The translations under genes were made by a program, and so were the position numbers. A model generated the notes under the pieces. That model was given only the letters and a program-made list of their open reading frames with translations, ran no database searches and was not told the DNA's origin. From Methylorubrum extorquens (GTDB lineage: Bacteria; Pseudomonadota; Alphaproteobacteria; Rhizobiales; Beijerinckiaceae): DNA of 10,907 bases. The stretch lies in the NCBI GenBank assembly GCA_019695455.1, contig JAEUAC010000288.1, positions 1 to 10,907 of the forward strand. The letters run 5' to 3'. Within the stretch, counting starts at the first letter, position 1, and each line of letters starts with the position of its first letter. Shown one piece after another: positions 1 through 7,190 of the stretch.

Positions 1-578
1 CGCAGCCGGCGGACGAGGACGGGACGGGCGGCCGCCCCCTCCCGGACGCGGCCCGCCGCCACGGCGACGCCGATATCCGCCAGCGTGTTGAGCGCGACGG
101 CCACGCAGCCCAGCACCAGGAACTGCAGCGCGACGGACCCGGACGGGTCCACGAATTGCGGAACGAAGGCCAGGAAGAAGGCCGCGGTCTTCGGGTTCAG
201 CGCCTCGACGAGGATTCCCTCCCGGAAGGCGCGCCGCGGCCCGAGCGAGGCCGCACCCGCCGCCTTCCCCAAGGCGGTCGCGACCTCCCGGCGCGCGCTC
301 CTCACCGTCCGGAGCCCGATCCAGACGAGATAGGCGGCGCCGGCGAACTTCAGCGCGGCGAACAGCTCGGCGCTCGCCAGCACCACCGCCGAGACCCCGA
401 GGCTGCCGGCGATCACGTGGACCGTGCCGCCGATGCCGGTGCCGATGCTGGAGGCGATACCCTCGCCGCGGCCTCCCGCGAGGGTCCGGGCGGCGACATA
501 GAAGATCCCGGGACCGGGCGTGACGGCGAGCAGCAGGGCCGCGGCGCAATACAGGGCGAAGGCGGTCGGAGCGATCAT
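1..578 (-). CDS. LysE/RhtB family amino-acid exporter, 3' end cut by window
   Basis: I translated the reverse strand from the ATG at 578; the frame stays open to base 1, giving 192 residues without a stop. The family exports amino acids or related small molecules across the inner membrane. Seen: a hydrophobic first helix ending in the hallmark TPGP (residues 20-23), a second helix around 55-70, the stretch KFAGAAYLVWIGLRTVR (77-93), and NPK (128-130) followed by PQF (140-142), all in the usual family order. Family members are about 205-210 residues, so only some 15 C-terminal residues are missing. The start lies 13 nt after the stop of the PaiB-like gene, with AGGA only 2 nt from the ATG, so translation is probably coupled in a two-gene operon. 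The substrate cannot be read from the sequence. The family call is firm. Confidence 0.9.
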   Translation of the reverse strand, partial: MIAPTAFALYCAAALLLAVTPGPGIFYVAARTLAGGRGEGIASSIGTGIGGTVHVIAGSLGVSAVVLASAELFAALKFAGAAYLVWIGLRTVRSARREVATALGKAAGAASLGPRRAFREGILVEALNPKTAAFFLAFVPQFVDPSGSVALQFLVLGCVAVALNTLADIGVAVAAGRVREGAAARPVLVRRL

Positions 579-591
579 GGTCCTGCGCCGC

Positions 592-1215
592 TCAGGCCGG
601 GATGAGCGCGGCCGCCTCGCGGTCGGACGCCCGTTCGCTGGCCGCGAGCCCGGCGGCCACGCCGGCCCGGTCGGCCCCGTTCCGGTTCTGGCTCATCTTC
701 CGCTTGCCCTCGAGCCGCGCGATCGGCATCCGCAGCCCGACGATCCCGCGGAGCTGCGCCGCGACGAAGTCGGGCGGCGCGTCCGCGACGGCCCAGGGCA
801 GGGCGCGCGGCCGCTCGTACAGCTCCGTCAGCCGGGTCACGACGTCGAGGAGCCGATCCGGATCGTCGAAGAACTCGACTGGGCCGTGGGCGTGCACGGC
901 CACGTAGTTCCACGTCGGCACGACCTTCCCGGTCTCCTGCTTCGTCGCGTACCAGGAGGGCGTCACGTAGGCGTCCGGGCCCATGAAGATCGCGACGCCG
1001 TCGCCGATGGGCGGGCTGCGCCAATGCGGATTGGCCCGCGAGACGTGGCCGTAGACGACGCCCTGCTCGCCCTCGTTCTCGTCGATCACGAGCGGCAGCG
1101 GCGTCACGAGCGGACCCGCCTCGGTCGCCGTGACGAAATTGGCGAGCCGGGCCGCCCGCATCGTCGCGAGCAGGCCGTCGCGATCCTCGTCCCGGAAGGC
1201 GGGCGGCGTGTACAT
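592..1215 (-). CDS. PaiB-like FMN-binding protein (FMN-binding negative transcriptional regulator family)
   Basis: A 207-residue protein of the PaiB / FMN-binding split-barrel family, which shares the fold of pyridoxamine-phosphate oxidase. It opens with MYTPPAFR, carries an SRANPHWR-type segment (59-66), PSWY (86-89) and TWNYVAVHAHG (101-111), and ends with the family signature KRKMSQNRNGADRAGV (161-176). Length matches the family. I chose the ATG at 1215 because AAGGAG lies 8 nt upstream and MYTPPAF is the usual family N-terminus; the frame stays open up to 1341, but that stretch would run through the divergent promoter. The family name comes from Bacillus PaiB, reported as a negative regulator of sporulation and protease genes, but there is no DNA-binding domain here, so a flavin-dependent enzymatic role is equally possible. 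It is the first gene of a probable operon with the LysE-type exporter. Confidence 0.9.
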   Translation of the reverse strand: MYTPPAFRDEDRDGLLATMRAARLANFVTATEAGPLVTPLPLVIDENEGEQGVVYGHVSRANPHWRSPPIGDGVAIFMGPDAYVTPSWYATKQETGKVVPTWNYVAVHAHGPVEFFDDPDRLLDVVTRLTELYERPRALPWAVADAPPDFVAAQLRGIVGLRMPIARLEGKRKMSQNRNGADRAGVAAGLAASERASDREAAALIPA

Positions 1216-1254
1216 GGGCGAAGCTCCTTGCGTCCGCCCCGACATGCGGTCAAT

Positions 1255-1276
1255 CTGGCTCTTCCGAAACAGCCAG
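1255..1276. promoter_or_regulatory. Inverted repeat between divergent PaiB-like and MocR genes, candidate MocR operator
   Basis: CTGGCT and AGCCAG form perfect 6-bp arms separated by 10 bp, so the arm centres are 16 bp apart. The site lies between the PaiB-like start (1215) and the preferred regulator start (1292). MocR-type regulators commonly bind paired CTGG-containing sites in such divergent regions. Operator function is inference; the symmetry is directly visible. Confidence 0.5.
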
Positions 1277-1291
1277 TTCGGCAGGATCGAC

Positions 1292-2719
1292 GTGGGCCAG
1301 TCGGCGGATCGAGGAACGGCGCGTCGGATCGTTGCGGCCATCCGGGACCAGATTCACGCGGGGACCTACCGGGCGGGAGACAAGCTGCCCTCGACCCGCG
1401 CCTTCGCGGCGGAGTGGGGCGCCTCCCGCACGACCGTCACGGCGGCCTATGGCCAGCTCATCGCGGAGGGGTACCTCACGAGCAGCCCGGGAGCCCGCGC
1501 GAGCGTCGCGGCCGGGCTGGTCGACGCCGCCGCCCTTCCGCAGCCCGCCCGTGCCGCACCGCGCCGCCTGTCGGCCTTCGCCGAGCGGGTGGCGGCCTTC
1601 CCGCCGCCACCCGTCGCCGCCCCGCCTCGGCTCGCCGATTTCCGCTACGGCGACCTCTCGGCCGGCGACTTTCCGGTCCTGGCCTGGCGGCGAGCGCTGA
1701 ACGCGGCGACGCTGAAGCGTGGGACGCGGCTGCGCTACGACGATCCGCGGGGGTCCGTCGCTCTAAGGAGCGCCCTCCAGGGCTACCTGTGGCGCGCCCG
1801 CGGCATCCGCTGCGACCCGGACGACATCGTCGTCGTGAACGGCTCCCAGCAGGGTCTCGACCTCTGCGCGCGCCTCTTCCTCGATCCCGGCGCGGCGTTC
1901 GTCATGGAGAACCCGGGCTATGTCCTGGCCCGCCACGCGTTCCTGGCAGCGGGCGGCCAGGCGGTGGCGGTGCCCGTGGATGCCGAAGGCCTCGCGACCG
2001 ATCGGCTTCCGCCGGCCCGCCTCGCCTATGTCACGCCGTCGCATCAATACCCGCTCGGCGCCGTGCTCTCCGCGTCGCGGCGGCGGGCGCTCGTCGCCTG
2101 GGCCGTCGGCCAGGATGCCTGCATCGTCGAGGACGATTACGACGGCGAGTACCGGCACGACGTCGCGCCGATCCCGCCGCTCCGCATCCTCGCGCCGGAC
2201 CACGTCGTCTATGTCGGCACGTTGTCGAAGACGCTCTCCCCGACCCTGCGGCTCGGCTACCTGGTCGTCCCGCCGGCGTTGCGCCGCCTCTTCGCCGAGG
2301 CCAAGCGGCTGACCGATCGGCACACGCCACTGCCCGAGCAGGAGGCGCTGGCGGACCTGCTCGCGAGCGGCGCCTACGAGCGCCACGTCCGTGCGGTCCG
2401 CAAGCGCAACGCGGAGCGCCGGGCGATCCTGCTCGACGAGCTGACGGCAGCGTTCGGGCGGGCCGTCAGGATCGCCGGCGCCGAGACGGGGCTGCACGTC
2501 GTCGCCTGGTTCGACGGCATTGCGTCCGATCGGGAGGCCGCCCTCGCCGCCGCGGCCCGGGCGGCCGGGATCGGGCTCTATCCCGTGTCGCCGCTCTACG
2601 ATCCGGCCGGACCCGTGCCGGCCCAGGCCGGATTCGTGATGGGCTACGCCGCGCTCGATCCCGCCGCCCTGAGGCGAGGCGTGGCGGCCCTCGCGCGCGT
2701 GATCGTCGACTTCGGATGA
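1292..2719 (+). CDS. MocR/PdxR-type regulator: GntR winged helix fused to class-I aminotransferase domain
   Basis: A 475-residue PLP-dependent transcription factor. Residues about 7-72 are a GntR-type winged helix (AGDKLPSTRAFAAEWGASR, 28-46, then TTVTAAYGQL). Residues about 115-475 are a fold-type-I aminotransferase-like domain, with TPSHQYPLG (248-256), EDDYDGEYR (280-288) and the PLP-lysine motif GTLSKTLSPTLRLGY, in which K313 is the predicted Schiff-base residue. Such proteins use PLP or its amino-acid adducts as effectors and usually control the adjacent divergent gene; here those are the PaiB-like protein and the LysE-type exporter. Start choice: the GTG at 1292 has CAGGA about 6 nt upstream and leaves the inverted repeat outside the gene. 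An in-frame ATG at 1244 adds 16 residues but has no visible ribosome site and would put the operator inside the coding region. The frame is open back to 1130. Confidence 0.88.
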   Translation: MGQSADRGTARRIVAAIRDQIHAGTYRAGDKLPSTRAFAAEWGASRTTVTAAYGQLIAEGYLTSSPGARASVAAGLVDAAALPQPARAAPRRLSAFAERVAAFPPPPVAAPPRLADFRYGDLSAGDFPVLAWRRALNAATLKRGTRLRYDDPRGSVALRSALQGYLWRARGIRCDPDDIVVVNGSQQGLDLCARLFLDPGAAFVMENPGYVLARHAFLAAGGQAVAVPVDAEGLATDRLPPARLAYVTPSHQYPLGAVLSASRRRALVAWAVGQDACIVEDDYDGEYRHDVAPIPPLRILAPDHVVYVGTLSKTLSPTLRLGYLVVPPALRRLFAEAKRLTDRHTPLPEQEALADLLASGAYERHVRAVRKRNAERRAILLDELTAAFGRAVRIAGAETGLHVVAWFDGIASDREAALAAAARAAGIGLYPVSPLYDPAGPVPAQAGFVMGYAALDPAALRRGVAALARVIVDFG

Positions 2720-2765
2720 CGCACGGACGCCGCCGGGCGAGCGGCCGCGAGCGCCCTGCGAGACG

Positions 2766-3884
2766 TCAGACGCCCGGGGAGGCGAGGCTCGCCGTATCCC
2801 GGACGTCGCGGAACAGGGCGACGCGGCTGTCGATCATCCGGTCCAGCCGGGCATAGACCTCCGGGACGGTGAGGCCCCGGCGCCCGCGGCGCAGCCTCTC
2901 GAAGAAGATGGCGGCGTTCGCCCTGGCGGCGGCCGGAAAATGCGCCGTCGCGCTCTGGACCTTGCCGGCGTTCCGGAGCGTGATGAACCGGGCCGCATCC
3001 TCAAGGCCGAGGAAATGCGCGAGGTAGAGTTCGGTCGGCGTGAGCGCCCGGCCGACCTGGAAGCCGATCTGGGCGGCGTCGCGCCGAAGCATCTCGGCCG
3101 CCATCAGGGCCGCGACGGCGGGATCGCTCCTGAGCGCGAGGATGCGGGTCCGCTCCGCCCCGTCCGCGACGACGGGGCGCTCGTCGATCATCGTGATCGC
3201 GGCCGCCTCGGCCGCGAGCCCGTGCTTCGCCCCGAAGGCGCGCACGACCTCGAGCCACGTGCGGTCGATGAACTGGAACAGACCCTGCGCGCTGGAGGTC
3301 GACGCCTTCACGTCCGTGCGGAAGCTCGATTCCTTGTCGGCCAGCGCCATGAGGTAGGTCGGGTCGACCTCGACGGTGCGGGCCGCGTCGAGGATCGTCT
3401 CCACCAGCCGACGCGGAAGCGAGCGTGACCCGAACCGCAGCCACGACTCCGCGGCGTCGCCATCGGGTTCGATCGTCTCGTCGAGGCTGGCTTCGGCCGG
3501 CGACGCCTCGCGGTCCGCGAGGAGCGCCGGAACGGCGTGGACCGTGATGGCGTCGGTGGACACGGGCATCAGCATCACGGCGGGGCCGGGCGGCTTCTCG
3601 TCCGCCCGAACGATGTCGACGGCGTCGAGAGCGCTCGCGGCGAGCGCCGCATGGGCATGGCTGACCGGAGCAAAGGCCGAACCTGGCAGCAGCCCGCTCG
3701 CCGCGCAGCCGCAGGCGACGAGCAGGGCGGCGCGACCGACGCGGGTGCCGAGACGATCGAGGCGGTCCAGCGCGTGGCGGCGCGAAGGCGCTTTGGCGGA
3801 TCGGGGAGCGAGCCAGAGGACGTCGTCGCCGGCGTCCTGCTCGGCCAAGGCCCGTCTGAAGCGCTCTTCTGTCCAGCCCCGCAT
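2766..3884 (-). CDS. Membrane-anchored lytic transglycosylase (SLT domain)
   Basis: A 372-residue protein predicted to cleave peptidoglycan glycan strands in the periplasm. The SLT core is clear: ALADKESSFR with catalytic Glu at about residue 185, followed by SSAQGLFQFIDRTWLEVV (about 197-214), the usual goose-lysozyme-like arrangement. After this comes a helical region containing LYLAHFLGLEDAARF. N-terminally there is a basic cytoplasmic stretch (1-48), one modest hydrophobic segment (about 49-70) and a proline/alanine-rich linker, suggesting a type II anchor. LVAC at 55-58 resembles a lipobox but lies unusually deep. I chose the ATG at 3884, with GAGG 4 nt upstream; the frame remains open to 4079 but would overlap the divergent gene. 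It converges on the MocR gene with 46 nt between stops, and I see no convincing terminator there. Confidence 0.85.
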   Translation of the reverse strand: MRGWTEERFRRALAEQDAGDDVLWLAPRSAKAPSRRHALDRLDRLGTRVGRAALLVACGCAASGLLPGSAFAPVSHAHAALAASALDAVDIVRADEKPPGPAVMLMPVSTDAITVHAVPALLADREASPAEASLDETIEPDGDAAESWLRFGSRSLPRRLVETILDAARTVEVDPTYLMALADKESSFRTDVKASTSSAQGLFQFIDRTWLEVVRAFGAKHGLAAEAAAITMIDERPVVADGAERTRILALRSDPAVAALMAAEMLRRDAAQIGFQVGRALTPTELYLAHFLGLEDAARFITLRNAGKVQSATAHFPAAARANAAIFFERLRRGRRGLTVPEVYARLDRMIDSRVALFRDVRDTASLASPGV

Positions 3885-3901
3885 CCCGCCTCGCGCGCGA
3901 T

Positions 3902-3922
3902 GGACGGGTCCTTCGCCCGTCC
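3902..3922 (-). repeat. 7-bp hairpin in the transglycosylase leader
   Basis: GGACGGG and CCCGTCC are perfect arms around a 7-nt loop, 17 bp upstream of the transglycosylase ATG. The hairpin could sit in the mRNA leader or serve as a protein-binding site. In DNA this GC-rich a stem of this size can arise by chance, so function is unproven. Confidence 0.35.
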
Positions 3923-3980
3923 GCGGCAACCCGATGGCCAGGGCCTGTGGCAGGAATGGGACGGCGACGCAGCGTTTTTG

Positions 3981-4005
3981 GGAACCCTCGGCGTCAGGCG
4001 GCGTT
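3981..4005 (+). promoter_or_regulatory. Candidate sigma-EcfG (general stress response) promoter
   Basis: GGAAC at 3981-3985 is followed after 16 bp by CGTT at 4002-4005. This matches the promoter class recognised by the alphaproteobacterial stress sigma factor EcfG (GGAAC, 16-18 bp, CGTT or GTT). Transcription would start near 4012, about 20 nt before the deformylase-like ATG at 4031. Position, orientation and spacing all fit; use in vivo is inference. Confidence 0.5.
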
Positions 4006-4030
4006 CGCGCGCGACATTCGGTGCGGATCG

Positions 4031-4519
4031 ATGCAGCTCCTCCTCTATCCCGACCTGCGTCTCGGCCGGCCGGCGGCACCCGTCGCGCAGTTCGGTCCGG
4101 CGCTCGACCCCATCATCGAAGGCGTCGCGGCCATCATGCGAGAGGCCGGCGCGCTCGGCCTCACGGCGGCTCATTGCGGCTGCTGTCTGCGGCTCGTGGT
4201 CGTCCAGCCCCCGGGCGGAGACCGGCGCGTCTACGCGAACCCGGTCGTCGTCTTCGCGTCCGCCGACATGGCGGAGCACGAGGAGGGCAGCGTCTCGATG
4301 CCGGGGCTCCGGGCGACCGTCTCGCGAGCGGCCCGGATCCGCGTCGCCTTCCAGGATCGCGACGGCGACCGGCACGAGGAAGAGTTCGCGGGCTTCGATG
4401 CCGCCGTGCTCCTGCACGAGATCGACCAGCTCGACGGGATCTTCTGGCTGGACCGCCTGTCTCGATTGAAGCGCGAGCGTCTCATCAAGCGCCATCGCAA
4501 GCTCGGCGGGCGAAGCTGA
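4031..4519 (+). CDS. Peptide-deformylase-like protein with degraded metal site
   Basis: A 162-residue protein aligning along its whole length with peptide deformylases (normally about 165-175 residues), the iron/zinc enzymes that remove formyl groups from new N-termini. All three family motifs are recognisable but altered. Motif 1 reads ALGLTAAHCG (41-50), with the conserved Gln replaced by His48. Motif 2 reads EGSVS (85-89), with the metal-binding Cys replaced by Ser87. Motif 3 reads HEIDQLDG (129-136), keeping the first ligand His129 and catalytic Glu130 but replacing the second ligand His by Gln133. With two of three ligands gone, normal catalysis is unlikely. The frame is intact and codon use looks normal, so this is a maintained paralogue, not a broken gene. 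The ATG at 4031 gives the usual family start (MQLLLYPD); the ribosome site is weak. It converges on the small lipoprotein gene, 12 nt between stops. Confidence 0.85.
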   Translation: MQLLLYPDLRLGRPAAPVAQFGPALDPIIEGVAAIMREAGALGLTAAHCGCCLRLVVVQPPGGDRRVYANPVVVFASADMAEHEEGSVSMPGLRATVSRAARIRVAFQDRDGDRHEEEFAGFDAAVLLHEIDQLDGIFWLDRLSRLKRERLIKRHRKLGGRS

Positions 4520-4531
4520 CGGCGTCTCCGG

Positions 4532-4723
4532 CTAAGGCTCCCAGCCACAGCGCCGGGCGAGCGCGTTGAAGCGCTCGGCATCGGCGCGGCGTTCCTCCGC
4601 ATTCATGGTCCGGTAGCGCTCGCTCGACGGGATGAAGCCGGGCGCGTTGCGGGCGCGGCACAGCGGGTCCGATTGGCAGGACGCGAGTGCGAGGGCGACA
4701 CCCAGCACGAGCAGCGGATTCAT
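4532..4723 (-). CDS. Small putative lipoprotein
   Basis: A 63-residue protein of unknown function. It begins MNPLLVLGVALALASC, a short hydrophobic signal ending in a good lipobox, LASC, with Cys16 as the predicted lipidated residue. The mature part is short, polar and charged, with two further cysteines (near residues 22 and 59) and a predicted helical stretch MNAEERRADAERFNALARR. The chosen ATG at 4723 gives a signal without positive charges. An in-frame TTG at 4774 (GGAGG lies just upstream but only 1 nt away) or GTG at 4738 would add arginines typical of a signal n-region, so the start is uncertain. It follows the tRNA gene on the same strand. The coding call rests on the lipobox; I recognise no family. 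Confidence 0.6.
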   Translation of the reverse strand: MNPLLVLGVALALASCQSDPLCRARNAPGFIPSSERYRTMNAEERRADAERFNALARRCGWEP

Positions 4724-4799
4724 GGCGATCGCGACCACTCGTCGAAAACGGGGCCGTGTCGATGGCCGGTCCAACCCTCCGCCGATGCAGAGGAAACGA

Positions 4800-4877
4800 T
4801 GGTCGGAGCGAGAGGATTCGAACCTCCGACCCCTAGTCCCCCAGACTAGTGCGCTAACCGGGCTGCGCTACGCTCCG
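4800..4877 (-). tRNA. tRNA-Pro (anticodon GGG)
   Basis: The minus strand folds as a full cloverleaf of 78 nt: acceptor CGGAGCG paired with CGCTCCG, D arm GCGC/GCGC, anticodon stem CTAGT/ACTAG with loop CTGGGGG (anticodon GGG, reading CCC), and T arm GGAGG/CCTCT around TTCGAAT. The discriminator is A and the CCA end is encoded (4800-4802). The sequence is close to bacterial proL-type tRNAs. It sits between hppA and the small lipoprotein gene; nothing nearby suggests integration at its 3' end. Confidence 0.96.
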
Positions 4878-4900
4878 ACGGCCCTTGCGGGCGCTGGCTT

Positions 4901-4928
4901 GGTAGAATCTCCGGCGCCCGAGAGCAAG
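4901..4928 (-). promoter_or_regulatory. Weak candidate promoter for tRNA-Pro
   Basis: On the minus strand CTTGCT (4923-4928) is followed after 16 bp by TCTACC (4901-4906), 23 bp upstream of the mature tRNA 5' end. The -35 resembles the alphaproteobacterial CTTGAC, but the -10 is poor. Suggested mainly by position; alternatively the tRNA could be transcribed from hppA. Confidence 0.25.
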
Positions 4929-4949
4929 CCCGAACCGGAGGGCGTCCGA

Positions 4950-4968
4950 CCGGCCGCCACGCGGCCGG
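4950..4968 (-). terminator. Hairpin just after hppA, possible terminator
   Basis: CCGGCCGC and GCGGCCGG form a perfect 8-bp stem with a 3-nt loop, 8 bp past the hppA stop codon. There is no following U-run, as is common for GC-rich alphaproteobacteria, so it may act as an RNA-stabilising hairpin or a weak terminator. Confidence 0.45.
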
Positions 4969-4976
4969 CCGGGCGA

Positions 4977-7133
4977 TCAGCTGTGGGCGAGGATCGCCAA
5001 CAGCAGCAACGCTATAATATTGCAGATCTTGATGGCCGGATTCACGGCGGGGCCGGCGGTGTCCTTGTAGGGGTCGCCGACGGTGTCGCCCGTGACGGAG
5101 GCCTTGTGGGCGTCGGAGCCCTTCATGTGGCGCACGCCGTCGCGGTCCACGAAGCCGTCCTCGAAGGACTTCTTCGCGTTGTCCCAGGCGCCGCCGCCGG
5201 AGGTCATCGAGATCGCGACGAAGATCCCCGTCACGATGACGCCCATCAGCATGGCGCCCACCGCCGCGAAGGCGTTGTTCTTGCCCGCGATGGCGTTGAT
5301 GACGAAGAACGTCACGATCGGGGCCAGCACCGGCAGCAGCGACGGGATCACCATCTCCTTGATGGCGGCCTTGGTCAGCATGTCGACGGCGCGGCCGTAA
5401 TCGGGGCGCTCCGTGCCCTGCATGATGCCGGGCTTCTCCCGGAACTGGCGCCGCACCTCCATGACGACGGACCCGGCCGCGCGCCCGACCGCCGTCATGC
5501 CCATGCCGGCGAACAGGAACGGAATGAGGCCGCCGAGGAGGAGGCCCACGACGACGTAGGGGTTCGAGAGCGAGAAATCGACCGCGACGCCCCGGAAGAA
5601 CTGGTAGGTCGTCGAACCCGCCCGGTTCGCCTCCGTGATGAAGTAGGCGAGGTCGGACGTGTAGGCCGCGAACAGGACCAGCGCGCCGAGCCCGGCCGAC
5701 CCGATCGCATAGCCCTTCGTCACGGCCTTGGTCGTGTTGCCGACCGCGTCGAGCGCGTCCGTCGACCGGCGCACGTCCGGCGGCAGGCCCGCCATCTCGG
5801 CGATGCCGCCCGCGTTGTCCGTGACCGGCCCGAACGCGTCGAGCGCGACCACGACGCCCGCGAGCGCCAGCATGGCCGTCGTCGCGATGGCGATGCCGAA
5901 CAGGCCCGCGAAGCCGTAGGACACGATGATGCCCGCGACGATGACGAGCGTCGGCAGGGCGGTCGATTCGAGCGAGACCGCGAGACCCTGGATGACGTTC
6001 GTCCCGTGGCCCGTGACGGAGGCCTGGGCGATCGAGACGACCGGGCGCTTGCCCGTGCCCGTGTAGTATTCCGTGATGACGACGATCAGCGCCGTCACGG
6101 CGAGGCCCGTGAGCGCGCAGCCGAAGAGGCCCCCGGACGTGAAGCTCACGCCCGCCGCCGTCGTGAAGGACTGGCCGAAGCCGCCGAACATCAGGAGGTT
6201 GACGATGGCGATGGCGACGACCGAGAGCGCGCCGGCGGCGATGAAGCCCTTGTAGAGGGCGCCCATGATCGACTGGTTCTGCCCGAGCTTCACGGCGAAG
6301 GTGCCGATGATCGAGGTCACGATGCAGGCCGCCCCGATGGCGAGCGGGTAGAGGAGCATCGTCTCGAGGACGGGCTGGCCGGCGAAGAAGATGGCGGCCA
6401 GCACCATGGTGGCCACGATGGTGACGGCGTAGGTCTCGAAGAGGTCGGCCGCCATGCCGGCGCAGTCGCCGACGTTGTCGCCCACGTTGTCGGCGATCGT
6501 GGCGGGGTTGCGCGGGTCGTCCTCGGGGATCCCGGCCTCGACCTTGCCGACGAGGTCCGCGCCGACATCGGCGCCCTTGGTGAAGATGCCGCCGCCGAGC
6601 CGGGCGAAGATCGAGATCAGCGAGGCCCCGAAGCCGAGCGCCACGAGCGAGTCGATGACCGTGCGCGAGGACGGCGCGAAGCCGAGGGCGCGCGTCAGGA
6701 CGGCGTAGTAGATGGTCACGCCGAGGAGCGCGAGGCCCGCGACCAGCATGCCCGTGACGGCGCCCGACTTGAAGGCGACGTCGAGGCCGTCGCCGAGCGA
6801 GACCGAGGAGGCCTGCGCCGTCCGCACGTTCGCCCGCACGGACACGTTCATGCCGATGAAGCCGGCCGCGCCCGACAGGATCGCGCCGACCGCGAAGCCC
6901 ACGCCGACCCAGATGCCGAGCAGCCAGACGAGGATGACGAAGAGGACGATCCCGACCGCGCCGATGGTCACGTATTGCCGACGGAGATAGGCCTGCGCGC
7001 CCTCCGCGATGGCGGCGGCGATCTCCTGCATGCGGGCCGTGCCCGCATCGCGTCGCATGACGTCGTTGATGGCCCAGACGCCGTAGGCGATGGAGAGCGC
7101 ACCGCCGAATATGATCAGGATGATGGGCAGCAT
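4977..7133 (-). CDS. hppA: Membrane-bound proton-translocating pyrophosphatase, K+-independent type
   Basis: A 718-residue polytopic inner-membrane enzyme that couples hydrolysis of pyrophosphate to proton pumping. Length and motifs match the family fully: the first helix [13 protein letters not shown], the pyrophosphate-binding [11 protein letters not shown] (189-199), DDPRNP (205-210), [19 protein letters not shown] (215-233), GGAWDNAKK (647-655) and [20 protein letters not shown] (676-695). The segment [10 protein letters not shown] carries Lys469 and Thr472, the pair that distinguishes K+-independent H+-pumping enzymes from K+-dependent ones, which carry Ala at the lysine position. The ATG at 7133 is preceded by AGGGA and gives the normal family N-terminus. 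It has its own leader in the 347-bp gap upstream and a hairpin immediately after the stop, so it is probably monocistronic. In alphaproteobacteria the enzyme recycles biosynthetic pyrophosphate into proton-motive force, notably under low energy. Confidence 0.97.
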   Translation of the reverse strand: MLPIILIIFGGALSIAYGVWAINDVMRRDAGTARMQEIAAAIAEGAQAYLRRQYVTIGAVGIVLFVILVWLLGIWVGVGFAVGAILSGAAGFIGMNVSVRANVRTAQASSVSLGDGLDVAFKSGAVTGMLVAGLALLGVTIYYAVLTRALGFAPSSRTVIDSLVALGFGASLISIFARLGGGIFTKGADVGADLVGKVEAGIPEDDPRNPATIADNVGDNVGDCAGMAADLFETYAVTIVATMVLAAIFFAGQPVLETMLLYPLAIGAACIVTSIIGTFAVKLGQNQSIMGALYKGFIAAGALSVVAIAIVNLLMFGGFGQSFTTAAGVSFTSGGLFGCALTGLAVTALIVVITEYYTGTGKRPVVSIAQASVTGHGTNVIQGLAVSLESTALPTLVIVAGIIVSYGFAGLFGIAIATTAMLALAGVVVALDAFGPVTDNAGGIAEMAGLPPDVRRSTDALDAVGNTTKAVTKGYAIGSAGLGALVLFAAYTSDLAYFITEANRAGSTTYQFFRGVAVDFSLSNPYVVVGLLLGGLIPFLFAGMGMTAVGRAAGSVVMEVRRQFREKPGIMQGTERPDYGRAVDMLTKAAIKEMVIPSLLPVLAPIVTFFVINAIAGKNNAFAAVGAMLMGVIVTGIFVAISMTSGGGAWDNAKKSFEDGFVDRDGVRHMKGSDAHKASVTGDTVGDPYKDTAGPAVNPAIKICNIIALLLLAILAHS

Positions 7134-7171
7134 TCTTCGTCCCTAGCGATCGGTTTGGCGTGTCGTCGTTG

Positions 7172-7190
7172 GGCCGGAGGAGATCCGGCC
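7172..7190 (-). promoter_or_regulatory. Hairpin in the hppA 5' leader
   Basis: GGCCGGA and TCCGGCC are perfect 7-bp arms around a 5-nt loop, 38 bp upstream of the hppA ATG. On the RNA the loop is UCUCC, which could pair weakly with GGAG-type sequences. A structural or regulatory role is inference. Confidence 0.3.

Noticed and set aside
26..37. Palindrome GGGCGGCCGCCC
   Set aside because: Lies within LysE-type coding sequence in a run of G and C where such symmetry is common by chance.
1216..1341. Longer start for the PaiB-like protein at 1341
   Set aside because: Would read through the divergent control region into the regulator gene; the ATG at 1215 has AAGGAG and the family N-terminus.
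2736..2757. GGGCG...CGCCC as a terminator between the convergent MocR and transglycosylase genes
   Set aside because: Only 5-bp arms around a 12-nt loop and no U-run; too weak in this base composition.
520..2856. Plus-strand 778-codon open frame across the left block
   Set aside because: Overlaps three well-supported genes, translation is Arg/Pro/Gly-rich with no recognisable domain.
3885..4079. Longer transglycosylase start at 4079
   Set aside because: Would overlap the start of the divergent deformylase-like gene and adds residues without family features; the ATG at 3884 has GAGG upstream.
4800..4877. tRNA-Pro 3' end as an integration site
   Set aside because: No integrase, no direct repeat of the tRNA end and no change of composition nearby in the window.
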